DNA of 64,000 nt from Acidobacteriota bacterium (lineage in GTDB: Bacteria > Acidobacteriota > Thermoanaerobaculia > Gp7-AA8). The notes below the pieces were generated by a model. The model was not told the origin of the DNA. It did not search any database and saw only the letters and a program-made list of their open reading frames with translations. The translations under genes and the position numbers were made by a program. Positions 24,687 to 33,596 of this stretch are shown here, piece by piece; positions within the stretch are counted from its first letter, which is position 1; each line of letters starts with the position of its first letter. The stretch lies in NCBI GenBank assembly GCA_003223645.1, contig QHVT01000003.1, positions 650,141 through 714,140 of the forward strand, read 5' to 3'.

Positions 24687-26000
24687 TTAGAACTGAAAGT
24701 AAATGAACGGCGCGCTGGTATTAGGCCAGAAGAGGACGAACGCGGCGCCGATGATCGCGCACGCAACGGCCTGCACCGCGAGCGGCGCGCGCGAGAGACG
24801 CTCGTCGAGATTGCGCGGCATCGCGAAGAAGAGCGCGATCAGCGCGACGCTGGTGATGAAGTAAAGGCCGGTGAGTCCGCGGTGCGCGAGCGAGAAGTCG
24901 AAGTCGAAGACGACGAACTTTTTCATCGCGATGAACATCGCGCGGAAGTCGTGGACGCGGAACGCGATCCATGTGAGGAGCAGGCAGTAATAGAAGAGGA
25001 TGCGAGGCATGTGCTTGCTGATGATCAAAAGCACGCCGTGCATCGCGCCCCAGAGCACGAAGTTCCAGCTCGCGCCGTGCCAGAGGCCGCCGAGAACCAT
25101 CGTGATCATCAGATTGCGGATGCGGTAGCGGCGATTGCCGCCGAGTGGGATGTAAAGATAGTCGCGGAGCCACGTCGAGAGGCTGATGTGCCAGCGATGC
25201 CAGAACTCGCGCGGATTCTTCGCGGCGTACGGATGATCGAAGTTGAGCGGGATCTCGAAGCCGAAGAGGCGTGCGAGTGCGCGGGCCATGTCGGAGTAGC
25301 CGGAGAAGTCGCAGTAGATCTGAATCGCGAACGCGATCGTCGCGATCCAGATGACGGTGCTCGGCCAGAGGTGCGGCTTCGCGAAGACGATGCCGATCAG
25401 CGATCCGAGGTTGTCGGCGACGAGCACTTTCTTCGCGAGTCCGCGAAGAAACAGGAAGAGGATCGACGGTGAGAACTGCAACTCGACGCGGCGCTGCAGC
25501 TGCGGGAGAAATTGTTTCGCGCGAAGGATCGGTCCGGCGACGAGGACGGGGAAGAAGGCGATGAACAGCGCGAAGTCGAGCGCAGAGCGGCACGCGGGGA
25601 TCTCGCGGCGGTACACATCGATCGTGTAGCTCATCGTGTGGAAGGTGTAGAACGAGATGCCGATCGGCAGGAGCACGCCGGCGATCGGTGCGCCGATCGC
25701 GTTTGCGACGAAATCGTAGTATTTGAAAAATCCGAGCAGGCCGAGGTTCGCGGTCAGGCTGACGATCAACAGCGTGCGCCGTTGCACGTCGCGCTGCTCC
25801 GCTTCGATGGCCTGCGCAATGAAGTAGTCGAGGAACGTGGTGAAGAGAAGCGGCGCGAGCAGCGGGACGCTCCACCATCCATAAAAGGTGTAGCTCGCGG
25901 CGAGAAGAATGACTTTGCGGCCGGTCGCGTTGCGGACACTCGCAACGAGCGCGATCGTGAATGCGAGAAAGACGGCGAACGCGAGCGTGTAGAACAGCAT
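24687..26000 (-). CDS. MBOAT-family membrane O-acyltransferase (AlgI-like)
   Basis: About 437 residues from ATG 25998-26000 (a TTG lies one codon upstream). A polytopic membrane protein with MBOAT hallmarks: LLPIGISFYTFHTMSYTIDVYR, YCDFSGYSDMA, REFWHRWHISLSTWLRDYLYIPLGGNR and GGLWHGASWNFVLWG, which carries the conserved histidine. AlgI-like members transfer acyl groups to extracellular polysaccharides or lipids, usually with an AlgJ/AlgX-like partner. No such partner is adjacent. It ends 9 bp upstream of the MalK-type gene on the same strand, so the two may be cotranscribed. Confidence 0.92.
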   Translation of the reverse strand: MLFYTLAFAVFLAFTIALVASVRNATGRKVILLAASYTFYGWWSVPLLAPLLFTTFLDYFIAQAIEAEQRDVQRRTLLIVSLTANLGLLGFFKYYDFVANAIGAPIAGVLLPIGISFYTFHTMSYTIDVYRREIPACRSALDFALFIAFFPVLVAGPILRAKQFLPQLQRRVELQFSPSILFLFLRGLAKKVLVADNLGSLIGIVFAKPHLWPSTVIWIATIAFAIQIYCDFSGYSDMARALARLFGFEIPLNFDHPYAAKNPREFWHRWHISLSTWLRDYLYIPLGGNRRYRIRNLMITMVLGGLWHGASWNFVLWGAMHGVLLIISKHMPRILFYYCLLLTWIAFRVHDFRAMFIAMKKFVVFDFDFSLAHRGLTGLYFITSVALIALFFAMPRNLDERLSRAPLAVQAVACAIIGAAFVLFWPNTSAPFIYFQF

Positions 26001-26087
26001 CAAACGGAATAGTTTGCCGTCACCGGAGCATTTGCATACAGTTACTGCCCCTCGCGGGCAAAATCTTTAACAATCTGCCAGCTCCTT

Positions 26088-26111
26088 GAACCACTCCGAA
26101 AGGGAGGGTTC
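26088..26111 (+). promoter_or_regulatory. rpsF leader hairpin, candidate S6:S18 autoregulatory site
   Basis: GAACC at 26088-26092 pairs with GGTTC at 26107-26111, and inner CTCC pairs with GGAG, with one bulged A. A CCG follows directly. A leader hairpin with CCG is the known binding motif of the S6:S18 complex in rpsF mRNAs; the match here is by eye only. The strong ribosome site AAGGAGGT lies further downstream before ATG 26134. Confidence 0.4.
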
Positions 26112-26133
26112 CGCTAGGCCAGAAGGAGGTTTC

Positions 26134-26559
26134 ATGAGGACTTATGAAGTCCTGTTCATCCTTTCTCCGCAAGTGACGGAGGAAGAATCCACGACGCTCA
26201 TCAGCGATTTCAAGAGCGTCGCCGAGCGCAACGGCGCCACGCTGAAGAACGAAGAAGCGTGGGGTCGCCGCCGTCTCGCATATCCCATCCATAAATTCAC
26301 CGAGGGTGTCTATCACCTGTTCGTGCTGGAAAGCGACTCCTCGCTGTCCGAGCTTGACCGGCGCATGAAGAACGTCGACCGCGTTCTGCGTCACGTGATC
26401 GTGCGCACGGATGAAGACCACAAGCGCGCCGACAAACTGGCGAAGCGCAATCCGAAGAAGGACCGCGCTCGTCCGGTCGCGGCCCCGGTCGCAGCCGCGG
26501 CTCCGGCTCCATCGCCCGAGGCGGCGATGGAAGGACTCGAGGAAGCGCCGCAGGCGTAA
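26134..26559 (+). CDS. rpsF: 30S ribosomal protein bS6
   Basis: 141 residues starting MRTYEVLFILSPQVTEEE, the family N-terminus, preceded by AAGGAGGT. An in-frame ATG at 26086 gives a 16-residue extension without homology and is rejected. The bS6 core covers residues 1-105, and an Ala/Pro-rich tail (AAPVAAAAPAPSPEAAMEG) follows. bS6 binds 16S rRNA in the platform with bS18, which is encoded directly downstream. Confidence 0.97.
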   Translation: MRTYEVLFILSPQVTEEESTTLISDFKSVAERNGATLKNEEAWGRRRLAYPIHKFTEGVYHLFVLESDSSLSELDRRMKNVDRVLRHVIVRTDEDHKRADKLAKRNPKKDRARPVAAPVAAAAPAPSPEAAMEGLEEAPQA

Positions 26560-26571
26560 GGAGAACGACAG

Positions 26572-26892
26572 ATGGCAACCATGTCTACAGGTGGTCCGAG
26601 AAGGGGTCCGGGCGGACCGGGTGGCGGAGACGATCGCCGCGGCGGTCCGGGCGGACAGCAGGGCGGCAAGAAGAAGTTTTTCTATCGCCGCAAGCGCGTC
26701 TGCAAGTTCTGCGTCGAGAAGATCGAGTACATCGACTTCAAGGACGTGAAGACGCTGCAGCAGTTCATCCCGGAGCGCGGCAAGATTCTTCCGCGCCGCA
26801 TCTCCGGCACGTGCGCGCTGCATCAGCGCAAACTGCAGAACGCGATCAAGCGCGCGCGCATCGCCGCGCTGCTTCCGTTCACTGCTGACTGA
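26572..26892 (+). CDS. rpsR: 30S ribosomal protein bS18
   Basis: 106 residues. A Gly/Arg/Pro-rich N-terminal extension (residues 1-35, [19 protein letters not shown]) precedes the bS18 core: [43 protein letters not shown]. The CxxC plus a third Cys in TCALHQ suggest the zinc-binding form of bS18. AAGGAG lies upstream of the ATG. The gene is 12 bp after rpsF. Confidence 0.97.
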   Translation: MATMSTGGPRRGPGGPGGGDDRRGGPGGQQGGKKKFFYRRKRVCKFCVEKIEYIDFKDVKTLQQFIPERGKILPRRISGTCALHQRKLQNAIKRARIAALLPFTAD

Positions 26893-26901
26893 TTTTTATC
26901 G

Positions 26902-27927
26902 ATGATCGACACGTCTCTCCATCAGAGCGAGCCGGTGATGCTGCCGGGACGGCCGTGGGGCCGGACTGTGCGCAGCATTGCCGGATATGCGCTGCTGACG
27001 GCGCTGATGATCCGCAGCGAGCTGACAGTATTCATCCCGGCGACGGTGATTCACAGCGCGATCCGCAACGGGCGCCGCTCGACATGGATCATGCTCGCGC
27101 TGGCGACGCTTTTGGGCTTCGCGCTGTTCGCGATCAACCCGGCGACCGAGCTGCAGATGATGCAGCGGTTTTCCTATCTCGCGGTGACGGTGCTGGCGAT
27201 CGCACTACCGTCGATGATCGCGCTGCCGATGATCGAGCGCGGCGAAACGTTCGGCCGCGTGCTGATGATCATGCTGCTCGGCAGCGCGGCCGGCCTCGGC
27301 GTCGTCGAGCTCGGCGCGCGCGCGGCGGCTTCGTTTTCTCCGTACGCGATGTTCGTCGCCGATGCGAAAGTGACGACGGCCGTGTACGCGAAGGCGTATG
27401 CCGCGAGCGGGATGCCCGCAGCCGCGGTGACGCTCATGGAACGCTGGAATGCGTACTACACCAGCGTGCTGCTGCCGGGGGCGTTGCTCGTGATGAATGC
27501 AGTCTCGTTCGTGCTCAGCCTGATGATGATCGGCCGGCTGCGCTCGTGGTTCGAGTTCGCAGCGAAGCGCAAGCTCACGGCGCCCGGCGTCTATCTGTTC
27601 CGCAATTTCGCATTGCCGGAGTGGGCCCTGTTCGCTTTCATTCTCGGCGGCGTCGCGCCGCTGTTGAAGGGAACGCTGCAGGCGGTGAGCGCCAACATGC
27701 TGATGGTCGCGGTGTTCCTGTTCCTGCTGCAGGGATTCGCACTGCTGCGATTCCTGCTCGCGTCAGCGGGCGTCGGCTTCATCGGCGCGCTGTTCGCGTT
27801 CGGGTTCACGTTCATCACCGGCGTCGGGCCGATGCTGCTCGGCGTAGCGGGACTGTTCGATCCGTTTTTTGATTTCCGACATTACAAGAAGCGAAAGGAC
27901 GACTCTCATGAAGGTCATTCTGACTGA
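26902..27927 (+). CDS. DUF2232 (YybS-like) polytopic membrane protein
   Basis: 341 residues with about eight hydrophobic helices. YybS/DUF2232 proteins are often found between rpsR and rplI in bacteria, exactly as here, and I rely on this context together with the helix pattern. The function is unknown. The 3' end overlaps the start of rplI by 20 bp, so translation is likely coupled. Confidence 0.8.
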   Translation: MIDTSLHQSEPVMLPGRPWGRTVRSIAGYALLTALMIRSELTVFIPATVIHSAIRNGRRSTWIMLALATLLGFALFAINPATELQMMQRFSYLAVTVLAIALPSMIALPMIERGETFGRVLMIMLLGSAAGLGVVELGARAAASFSPYAMFVADAKVTTAVYAKAYAASGMPAAAVTLMERWNAYYTSVLLPGALLVMNAVSFVLSLMMIGRLRSWFEFAAKRKLTAPGVYLFRNFALPEWALFAFILGGVAPLLKGTLQAVSANMLMVAVFLFLLQGFALLRFLLASAGVGFIGALFAFGFTFITGVGPMLLGVAGLFDPFFDFRHYKKRKDDSHEGHSD

Positions 27928-28405
27928 GGAGATCCGCGGCCTCGGCACACGCGGCGACGTGGTGTCCGTGAAGGACGGCTACGCGCGGAACTATCTCTTC
28001 CCGAAAAATCTCGCGCGCGAAGCGACGACCGGTAATCTCAAGCAGATCGAGCACGAGCGCCGCAAGTGGACGGTGCTCGCGCAGCAGGAGAAGGACGCCG
28101 CGCAGAAGGCGGCGGATTCCGTGAAGGGCATCAAGATCGTGGTGCAGAAGCGCGTGGGCGAGCACGGCCAGCTGTTCGGCTCCGTGACCGCGAACGAGAT
28201 TGCCGACGCGCTCGAGGCGAAGGGTGTCAATGTGGACAAGCGCCGCATCGAACTCGCGCATCCGATCAAGAACACCGGCCTGCACGACGTCGAAGTGCGA
28301 CTGCACAAAGACGTCGCGGCGCACATCCAGGTCGAAGTGCAGGCGATCGGCGTGGAGAAGCTCGAAGAGACTCCCGAGGCGGCAGCCGCACCCGCGGGAA
28401 AATAA
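27908..28405 (+). CDS. rplI: 50S ribosomal protein bL9
   Basis: 165 residues from ATG 27908 (MKVILTEEIRGLGTRGD), with AAAGGA upstream. The N-terminal RNA-binding domain (VSVKDGYARNYLFPKNLA), the long connecting helix and the C-terminal domain are all present; the tail EAAAAPAGK is an Ala-rich extension. A longer open frame begins at 27869 inside the DUF2232 gene and is not used. Confidence 0.97.
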   Translation: MKVILTEEIRGLGTRGDVVSVKDGYARNYLFPKNLAREATTGNLKQIEHERRKWTVLAQQEKDAAQKAADSVKGIKIVVQKRVGEHGQLFGSVTANEIADALEAKGVNVDKRRIELAHPIKNTGLHDVEVRLHKDVAAHIQVEVQAIGVEKLEETPEAAAAPAGK

Positions 28406-28414
28406 ACCTCGTCC

Positions 28415-29569
28415 ATGTCTGACGATCGTTTCATCGATTCGCCTCCCGCCGGCGCCGATGGCTGGCGGGAGGTTTGGCGCGACGATCGTCATTACCCGGG
28501 CAACTCGTTCCTGCGAAACATTTTTCGGCGCATCCTCGGGCCGGATGCGGAGCGGCAGCGAAACTTCAATCTCGTCATTCTCGATTTGATCACCGATCTG
28601 CGCAACGACATCGAAGCCGTGAGGCGCGACCTCCACGGCGACATCGAGAGCGTGCAGCGCGATGTCCGCGCGGCGGATGAAGGACTCGCAAGCGAGATCA
28701 CGAAGATCCGCGAGCTGATCCCGATCGCGGCGAAGCGGAACGATGCGTTGATCGCTGCGCTCGATCAGAAGATCGAGACGCTGGCAGTGCGCATTCGGGA
28801 CGTCGTCAATCCGACGGTCGGCCCCTCACCCGGCGCGGAGCCTGCCCTGAGCGGAGTCGAAGGGCGCCACCCTCTCCCCGCGGAGCGGGGAGAGGGGCAA
28901 CAAGACGATGTGCTCTACCGGCGGCTCGAGGACGCGCTGCGAGGAAGCGAAGCGCATGTGCGTGCGGACGTCGCTCCGTACGTGGGGCTGGCGACAGATC
29001 ATCAGCCGGTGCTCGACGTTGGCTGTGGCCGCGGCGAGCTCCTCGCCGCCTGTCGCGAAGCGGGCATCAACGCGCGCGGCGTCGACACGAACGAGCGATC
29101 GGTTGCCGATCTGCAGGCGCGCGGCTTCGACGTCGCGCTCGCCGGCGTTCCCGAATGTTTCGCATCGATCGACAACGCCTCCCTCGGCGCGATTGTCGCG
29201 ATGCACGTCGTCGAGCACCTTCCTGTCGAGGCGCTGTTCGCGTTGTTCCGCGAGGCCGCGCGCACGCTGCGCGAGGGCGGGCTGCTGATGATCGAGACTC
29301 CGAATGCGGAGTCGCTCGTCGTCTCCGCCTCCGATTTCTGGCGCGATCCGACGCATCTCGCGCCGCGTCACGCCGCCGCGCTGACGGTGCTCGCGCGCGA
29401 GCACGGCTTTGCGATCGACGAAGTGCGCGCGGTGCACGAGCTGCCTGAAGGAATGCGCATCCCGATTTTGCCGGCGGACGCGCCTGAATTGCAGCGCGTG
29501 GTGCACGCGATCAACGATCGTCTCTTTGCACCCCAGGACCTGCGATTGATCCTTCGCCGTACGGCCTGA
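28415..29569 (+). CDS. Class I SAM-dependent methyltransferase with N-terminal coiled coil
   Basis: 384 residues. Residues ~50-130 form a coiled-coil-like region (LRNDIEAVRRDLHGDIESVQ). The C-terminal half is a Rossmann methyltransferase: motif I VLDVGCGRGELL, motif II GVDTNE, then AMHVVEHLP and GGLLMIETPN. The two parts are joined by a repeat-encoded linker (28821-28898). Similar coiled-coil methyltransferases occur in cell-surface glycan clusters, but the substrate here is unknown. It starts 9 bp after rplI and overlaps the convergent rhomboid gene by 59 bp. Confidence 0.88.
   Translation: MSDDRFIDSPPAGADGWREVWRDDRHYPGNSFLRNIFRRILGPDAERQRNFNLVILDLITDLRNDIEAVRRDLHGDIESVQRDVRAADEGLASEITKIRELIPIAAKRNDALIAALDQKIETLAVRIRDVVNPTVGPSPGAEPALSGVEGRHPLPAERGEGQQDDVLYRRLEDALRGSEAHVRADVAPYVGLATDHQPVLDVGCGRGELLAACREAGINARGVDTNERSVADLQARGFDVALAGVPECFASIDNASLGAIVAMHVVEHLPVEALFALFREAARTLREGGLLMIETPNAESLVVSASDFWRDPTHLAPRHAAALTVLAREHGFAIDEVRAVHELPEGMRIPILPADAPELQRVVHAINDRLFAPQDLRLILRRTA
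28821..28898. repeat. Composite repeat, family H (in coding sequence)
   Basis: Outer GCCCCTCACC / GAGAGGGGC arms enclose CCCTGAGCGGAGTCGAAGGG and the palindrome CTCCCCGCGGAGCGGGGAG. It is translated in frame as SPGAEPALSGVEGRHPLPAE and so on, forming the linker of the methyltransferase. Confidence 0.8.
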
Positions 29570-30191
29570 CGTCGACGACGACGCGCGCGGGCGGGAGCGG
29601 GGGCTCGCCGTGCGGAAGAATCGCGCCGAGGATGAGACCGGAGACGAGTCCGCCAAGGTGTGCGGCGAGATCGATCTGCGGGATCATGGCTCCGATCGCG
29701 AGGTTTGCGCCGATCCAGAAAATCAGCTGCCGCACGATGCTGCGCGCCGCGCGCTCGTCGCGCCAGCGCGGCGATCGGCGGACGGAGAAAATGAACGCGC
29801 CGAGGATGCCGAAGATCGCGCCGCTCGCGCCAACGGATGCGCCTATGTTGTGGAAGTAGCTCGTCAGCGATGCGGCGATGCCGGTGACGAAGTAGATGAG
29901 GACGAAGCGGCGCGTACCGAACATCAATTCGTACAAACTTCCGAGCTGGTACAGCGCGAAGAGGTTCATGCCGAGGTGGAGGAAGTCTCCGCGAATCGTG
30001 CCGTCGCCGTGGAGGAACATCGCGCTGAGAAGGCGCCAGTACTGGCCGTCGTTGATCCATTCCGGAACAATCGCGCCGAGGTAGGCGAGCTTGCGGAAGT
30101 CGACCCATGCACCGGTCACGATCTCGACGCCGAAGCCGATGAGGATCGCGACGATCAGCGCCATCGTGGCAGGCATTGCGCGGCGAATCAC
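29511..30191 (-). CDS. Rhomboid-family intramembrane serine protease
   Basis: 226 residues, about six transmembrane helices. The catalytic Ser is in GASGAIFG (S123) and the catalytic His in LAAHLGGLVSG (H178); HLGMN (N76) completes the oxyanion motif. It cleaves transmembrane substrates within the membrane. The start overlaps the SDR gene stop by 4 bp, and the hydrophilic tail overlaps the convergent methyltransferase gene. Confidence 0.93.
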   Translation of the reverse strand: MIRRAMPATMALIVAILIGFGVEIVTGAWVDFRKLAYLGAIVPEWINDGQYWRLLSAMFLHGDGTIRGDFLHLGMNLFALYQLGSLYELMFGTRRFVLIYFVTGIAASLTSYFHNIGASVGASGAIFGILGAFIFSVRRSPRWRDERAARSIVRQLIFWIGANLAIGAMIPQIDLAAHLGGLVSGLILGAILPHGEPPLPPARVVVDVRPYGEGSIAGPGVQRDDR

Positions 30192-30970
30192 TTCCGCTCC
30201 AGGAGCGACGACGTGCGGCGCATCAGGAAGTGTGCGAATCGCGGGAAGAGCTCTTTCAAACGCATGTAGGTCATGGCGAGCAGCGGAAGAATACGGCGAT
30301 AGCGGCCGTCCTCGGCCGCGTTGCAGATCGCGCGCGCGACGCGCTGCGGTTTCACGGCGATCATAAGACGCGACGCGGTCGGCATCATGCCGCGTTCCGC
30401 TTTCACGAAAAATTCGCTGTCGGTCGTGCCGGGGCAGACCAGTGCAACGCGTACGCCGCGGGACAGCACCTCATCGCGCAGCGCCTCGGTGAAGCCGATC
30501 AGCGCGAACTTCGTCGCGCAGTAGCCGCCCATCCGCGCGAAGCCCATGATGCCGGTAATCGAGGAGACGTTCACGATCGTTCCCTCGCTGCGCTCGAGCA
30601 TCTGCGGCAGCACCGCCTGCGTGCAGTGCACGGTGCCGAAATAATTCGTGTCCATCAGCTCGCGCAGCTCGCCGGGATCCGCGTCGGCAATCGCGTCAAA
30701 GATCGCGAAGCCGGCATTGTTGACGAGCACGTCCACGCGCTGCGCTGCATCGATGAGACGCTTGCACTCCTCCGGCTTCGTCACGTCCGTTTGCACGGCG
30801 ATAGCGGAAACGCCGAGCGCGCGGCAGGCGGCCGCGGTCTCCTCGAGCTGCGGCATGCGCCGCGCACCGATCACGACGTTGGCGCCGCGGCGGGCCATTT
30901 CGATGGCCGTGGCGCGGCCGATGCCGCTCGACGCGCCGGTGATCACAACTGTCTTTCCGCGTAAATCCAT
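30188..30970 (-). CDS. SDR-family oxidoreductase
   Basis: 260 residues, classical short-chain dehydrogenase/reductase. The cofactor motif TGASSGIG (11-18) is followed by NNAG (84-87) and the catalytic set S137, Y150 and K154 in GGYCATK. The C-terminus has a hydrophobic/basic segment (LLAMTYMRLKELFPRFAHFLMRR) that could associate with membranes. The substrate is unknown. It is translationally coupled to the rhomboid gene and diverges from ilvE. Confidence 0.93.
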   Translation of the reverse strand: MDLRGKTVVITGASSGIGRATAIEMARRGANVVIGARRMPQLEETAAACRALGVSAIAVQTDVTKPEECKRLIDAAQRVDVLVNNAGFAIFDAIADADPGELRELMDTNYFGTVHCTQAVLPQMLERSEGTIVNVSSITGIMGFARMGGYCATKFALIGFTEALRDEVLSRGVRVALVCPGTTDSEFFVKAERGMMPTASRLMIAVKPQRVARAICNAAEDGRYRRILPLLAMTYMRLKELFPRFAHFLMRRTSSLLERK

Positions 30971-31009
30971 TCGATGCCGGACGAGAGTTTATCGGCAGAG
31001 TTCTCGCAT

Positions 31010-31039
31010 TTGACACTGCAAAAGTGCGACCCCTATACT
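31010..31039 (+). promoter_or_regulatory. Sigma-70-type promoter of ilvE
   Basis: TTGACA at 31010-31015 and TATACT at 31034-31039, separated by 18 bp, form a near-consensus promoter 63 bp upstream of the ilvE start codon. AGGGAGG provides the ribosome site before ATG 31103. It is the clearest promoter in the window. Confidence 0.75.
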
Positions 31040-31102
31040 CCGACCGCAGTTCATCCTCTGGCTCATCCGAGCCACGCCCGTGCCGGCCTTAGGGAGGTTC
31101 CG

Positions 31103-32071
31103 ATGCCATTCGAGGAAGTGAAAAAAGTCTGGATGAACGGGCAGCTGGTGGATTTCGCCGATGCGAAAATCCACGTTTTCACGCACGCGGTCCACTACGG
31201 ATCGGGTCTCTTCGAAGGCATCCGCTGCTACAACACGAAACGCGGTCCCGCGGTCTTCCGCCTGCCGGAGCACACGCGCCGCCTCTTCGACAGCGCCAAG
31301 ATTTACCGGATGGATCTGCCGTTCACGATGGACGAGATCAGCCAGGCCTGCATCGATCTCATTCAGGCGAACGAGTTCGAAGACTGCTATCTCCGTCCGG
31401 TCGTCTATCGCGGCTATCACTCCCTCGGCGTGTTTCCCGGCGCGTGCCCGGTCGACGTCGTGATCGGCGCATGGATCTGGGGCAAGTACCTCGGCCCTGA
31501 GGCGATCGAACAGGGCGTCGACGTGCGCGTGTCGTCGTGGAACCGCATGGCTCCGAACACGTTCCCCGCGCTCGCGAAAGCGACCGGCAACTACATGAAC
31601 TCCATCCTGATCCGGCAGGAAGCCGCGATCGACGGGTACTCCGAAGGCATCGCGCTCGACGTCAACGGATACGTCAGCGAAGGATCCGGCGAGAACATCT
31701 TCATCATTCGCGACGGCCGCATCTTCACTCCGCCCCTCGGCGCCTCGATCCTCGGCGGCATTACGCGCTCGAGCATTCTCAGAATCGCCCGCGACTTCGG
31801 CTTCGAAGTCGTCGAGACGTTCATCCCGCGCGAGATGCTGTACATCGCCGACGAAGTCTTCTTCACTGGAACCGCGGCCGAAGTCACTCCCATCCGCTCG
31901 ATCGACAAGATCACGGTCGGCAACGGCCGTCGCGGTCCGATCACGGAGCGATTGCAGAAGGAGTTCTTCGCCTACATCGGCGGCGACATCCCGGATCGCT
32001 ACAACTGGCTGACGCCCGTGTACGCGGAGAGCGAGACGAAGGCGCGGAAGCCGGCATTGGTCGCGGGCTAG
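31103..32071 (+). CDS. ilvE: Branched-chain amino acid aminotransferase
   Basis: 322 residues of PLP class IV. It transfers the amino group of Leu, Ile or Val to 2-oxoglutarate and runs in reverse for biosynthesis. Motifs: HYGSGLFEGIRCY, LRPVVYRGY, the PLP lysine in PALAKATGNYMNS (K159), SEGSGENIF and FFTGTAAEVTPIRSID. ATG 31103 follows AGGGAGGTTCCG. It is monocistronic with its own promoter; radC converges 13 bp downstream. Confidence 0.96.
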   Translation: MPFEEVKKVWMNGQLVDFADAKIHVFTHAVHYGSGLFEGIRCYNTKRGPAVFRLPEHTRRLFDSAKIYRMDLPFTMDEISQACIDLIQANEFEDCYLRPVVYRGYHSLGVFPGACPVDVVIGAWIWGKYLGPEAIEQGVDVRVSSWNRMAPNTFPALAKATGNYMNSILIRQEAAIDGYSEGIALDVNGYVSEGSGENIFIIRDGRIFTPPLGASILGGITRSSILRIARDFGFEVVETFIPREMLYIADEVFFTGTAAEVTPIRSIDKITVGNGRRGPITERLQKEFFAYIGGDIPDRYNWLTPVYAESETKARKPALVAG

Positions 32072-32084
32072 CTCCCGCGCTGCG

Positions 32085-32756
32085 CTAGATCATTCCTCCC
32101 TCCATCATCGAGTAGTAGCCGTGTGCTCCGATCACGAGGTGATCGACGAGGTGCATGTCGGCGAGTCGCAGCGAATCGCGCAGGCGGACCGTGAAGCTCT
32201 GGTCGTCCTTTGACGGCGTCGGATCGCCCGACGGGTGGTTGTGATAGATCACGAGAGCGTGGGCTTCCTCCATCAACGCGAACCGCAGGATGTCGCGTGT
32301 GGATACGAGCGTCTGGTTCACGGTGCCGACGAAAATCTCGCGATCTCTGAGGATGCGATAGCGCGCGTCGAGCAGCGCGGCGCCGAAACGCTCCTGCCGA
32401 AAACGCGCGCAGCGGGTGACGAGGTCACGGCCAAGGGCGGTCCTGTCGTAGTCCGGCGGACCTTTCGTCTGGCTGTTCGCGATGCGGCGCGAGAATTCGA
32501 TCGCTGCCGCGATGCGCGCAGCCTTCGCGGGCCCGATGCCGGGGATCGTAGCGAGTTGATGGAGATCGCGTTGCCTGAGCGCCGGCATGCCCTGGTAGAG
32601 CAGCTCGCGCGCGAGCTGAATCGCGTTCTTGCCTCGAACGCCGGAGCCGAGGAGGATCGCCAGCAGCTCGGCATCCGACAGCGTTTCCGGCCCGTGCTGG
32701 AGCAGGCGCTCGCGCGGGCGTTCATCCTGGGGAAGGTCACGGATTATGTCGGTCAT
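32085..32756 (-). CDS. radC: RadC-family JAB/MPN domain protein
   Basis: 223 residues. An N-terminal UPF0758 region contains a helix-hairpin-helix (LHQLATIPGIGPAKAARI), and the C-terminal JAMM metalloprotease-like domain has HNHPSGDPTPSKDD (H172, H174, D185). The biochemical role of RadC is unsettled; the old DNA-repair assignment was withdrawn. The start ATG overlaps the stop of the sirtuin gene by 4 bp, so the two are cotranscribed. Confidence 0.95.
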   Translation of the reverse strand: MTDIIRDLPQDERPRERLLQHGPETLSDAELLAILLGSGVRGKNAIQLARELLYQGMPALRQRDLHQLATIPGIGPAKAARIAAAIEFSRRIANSQTKGPPDYDRTALGRDLVTRCARFRQERFGAALLDARYRILRDREIFVGTVNQTLVSTRDILRFALMEEAHALVIYHNHPSGDPTPSKDDQSFTVRLRDSLRLADMHLVDHLVIGAHGYYSMMEGGMI

Positions 32757-33475
32757 CGTTGTGCCTCCAATACGGCGTTGATGATGGGCGGTGTGGCGAC
32801 AGCGGCGCGCTCGGCGATCGCGAAGCTGCAGGCGGTGCTGGTGCTGCTCGCGTCGGGATTGATGTCGATCGAGAGGCCCTTGTGCATCGAGATGAAGCCG
32901 GCGGCGGGATAGACGATGCCGGACGTGCCGATGACGAGGAGGAGGTCGGCGGCGCGGATCGCGCTGACGGCGCGCGCGACGGCGTCGTCGGACAGCATCT
33001 CGCCGAACCAGACGACGTCGGGGCGCAGCAGCGCTCCGCATTCGCATCGCGGCGGGAGATCGGTGAATGCCTCGACGCGCATCTGCACGCGATGGTCTTT
33101 CGTGCAGCGGACGCGAAAGATGTTGCCGTGCAGCTCGATGACGTTCGGTGCGCCCGCGCGCGTGTGGAGGTTGTCGACGTTCTGCGTGACGACGATCGCG
33201 TCGGTGAGGCGCGCGACGGCCTCGTGCGCCGGGTTCGGCTTCGCCTCGCGGATCAGATCGCGGCGCGATTCGTACCACTCCCAGACGAGGAGTGGATCGC
33301 GGCGGAAGGCTTCGGGTGTCGCGAGGTCTTCGGCGCGGAAGTTTCGCCAGAGGCCGTTCGCGTCGCGGAAGGTCGGGATGCCGCTGTCGGCCGAGATGCC
33401 CGCGCCGGTGAAGACGACGACACGGCGAGGCTTGCTGCGTTGAATGGCGAGGACGGCTTCATCGAAGCTGCTCAT
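32753..33475 (-). CDS. cobB: NAD-dependent protein deacylase, sirtuin class III (CobB-like)
   Basis: 240 residues from ATG 33473-33475; an ATG four codons upstream is possible. The Rossmann motif GAGISADSGIPTFR, TQNVDNLHTRAG, the catalytic H116 in ELHGN and VVWFGE are present. The Y68...R71 pair (WYESR) is the class III mark for acidic acyl groups, suggesting desuccinylase activity. Zinc ligands are reduced to C124 and CEC (144-146), as in E. coli CobB, which also lacks a full second pair. It removes acyl groups from lysines and releases nicotinamide. Confidence 0.93.
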   Translation of the reverse strand: MSSFDEAVLAIQRSKPRRVVVFTGAGISADSGIPTFRDANGLWRNFRAEDLATPEAFRRDPLLVWEWYESRRDLIREAKPNPAHEAVARLTDAIVVTQNVDNLHTRAGAPNVIELHGNIFRVRCTKDHRVQMRVEAFTDLPPRCECGALLRPDVVWFGEMLSDDAVARAVSAIRAADLLLVIGTSGIVYPAAGFISMHKGLSIDINPDASSTSTACSFAIAERAAVATPPIINAVLEAQR

Positions 33476-33596
33476 GCGCAGCAGCATAGGGTGAGGATGT
33501 CAAGGGACCCCACGGAATCTACGGATTCGGGGGATCCCGGACGTTCCGAGGGCAACGTTTCTTGTGCAGTTGGATACTGCGTGTAGAACGGACGTT

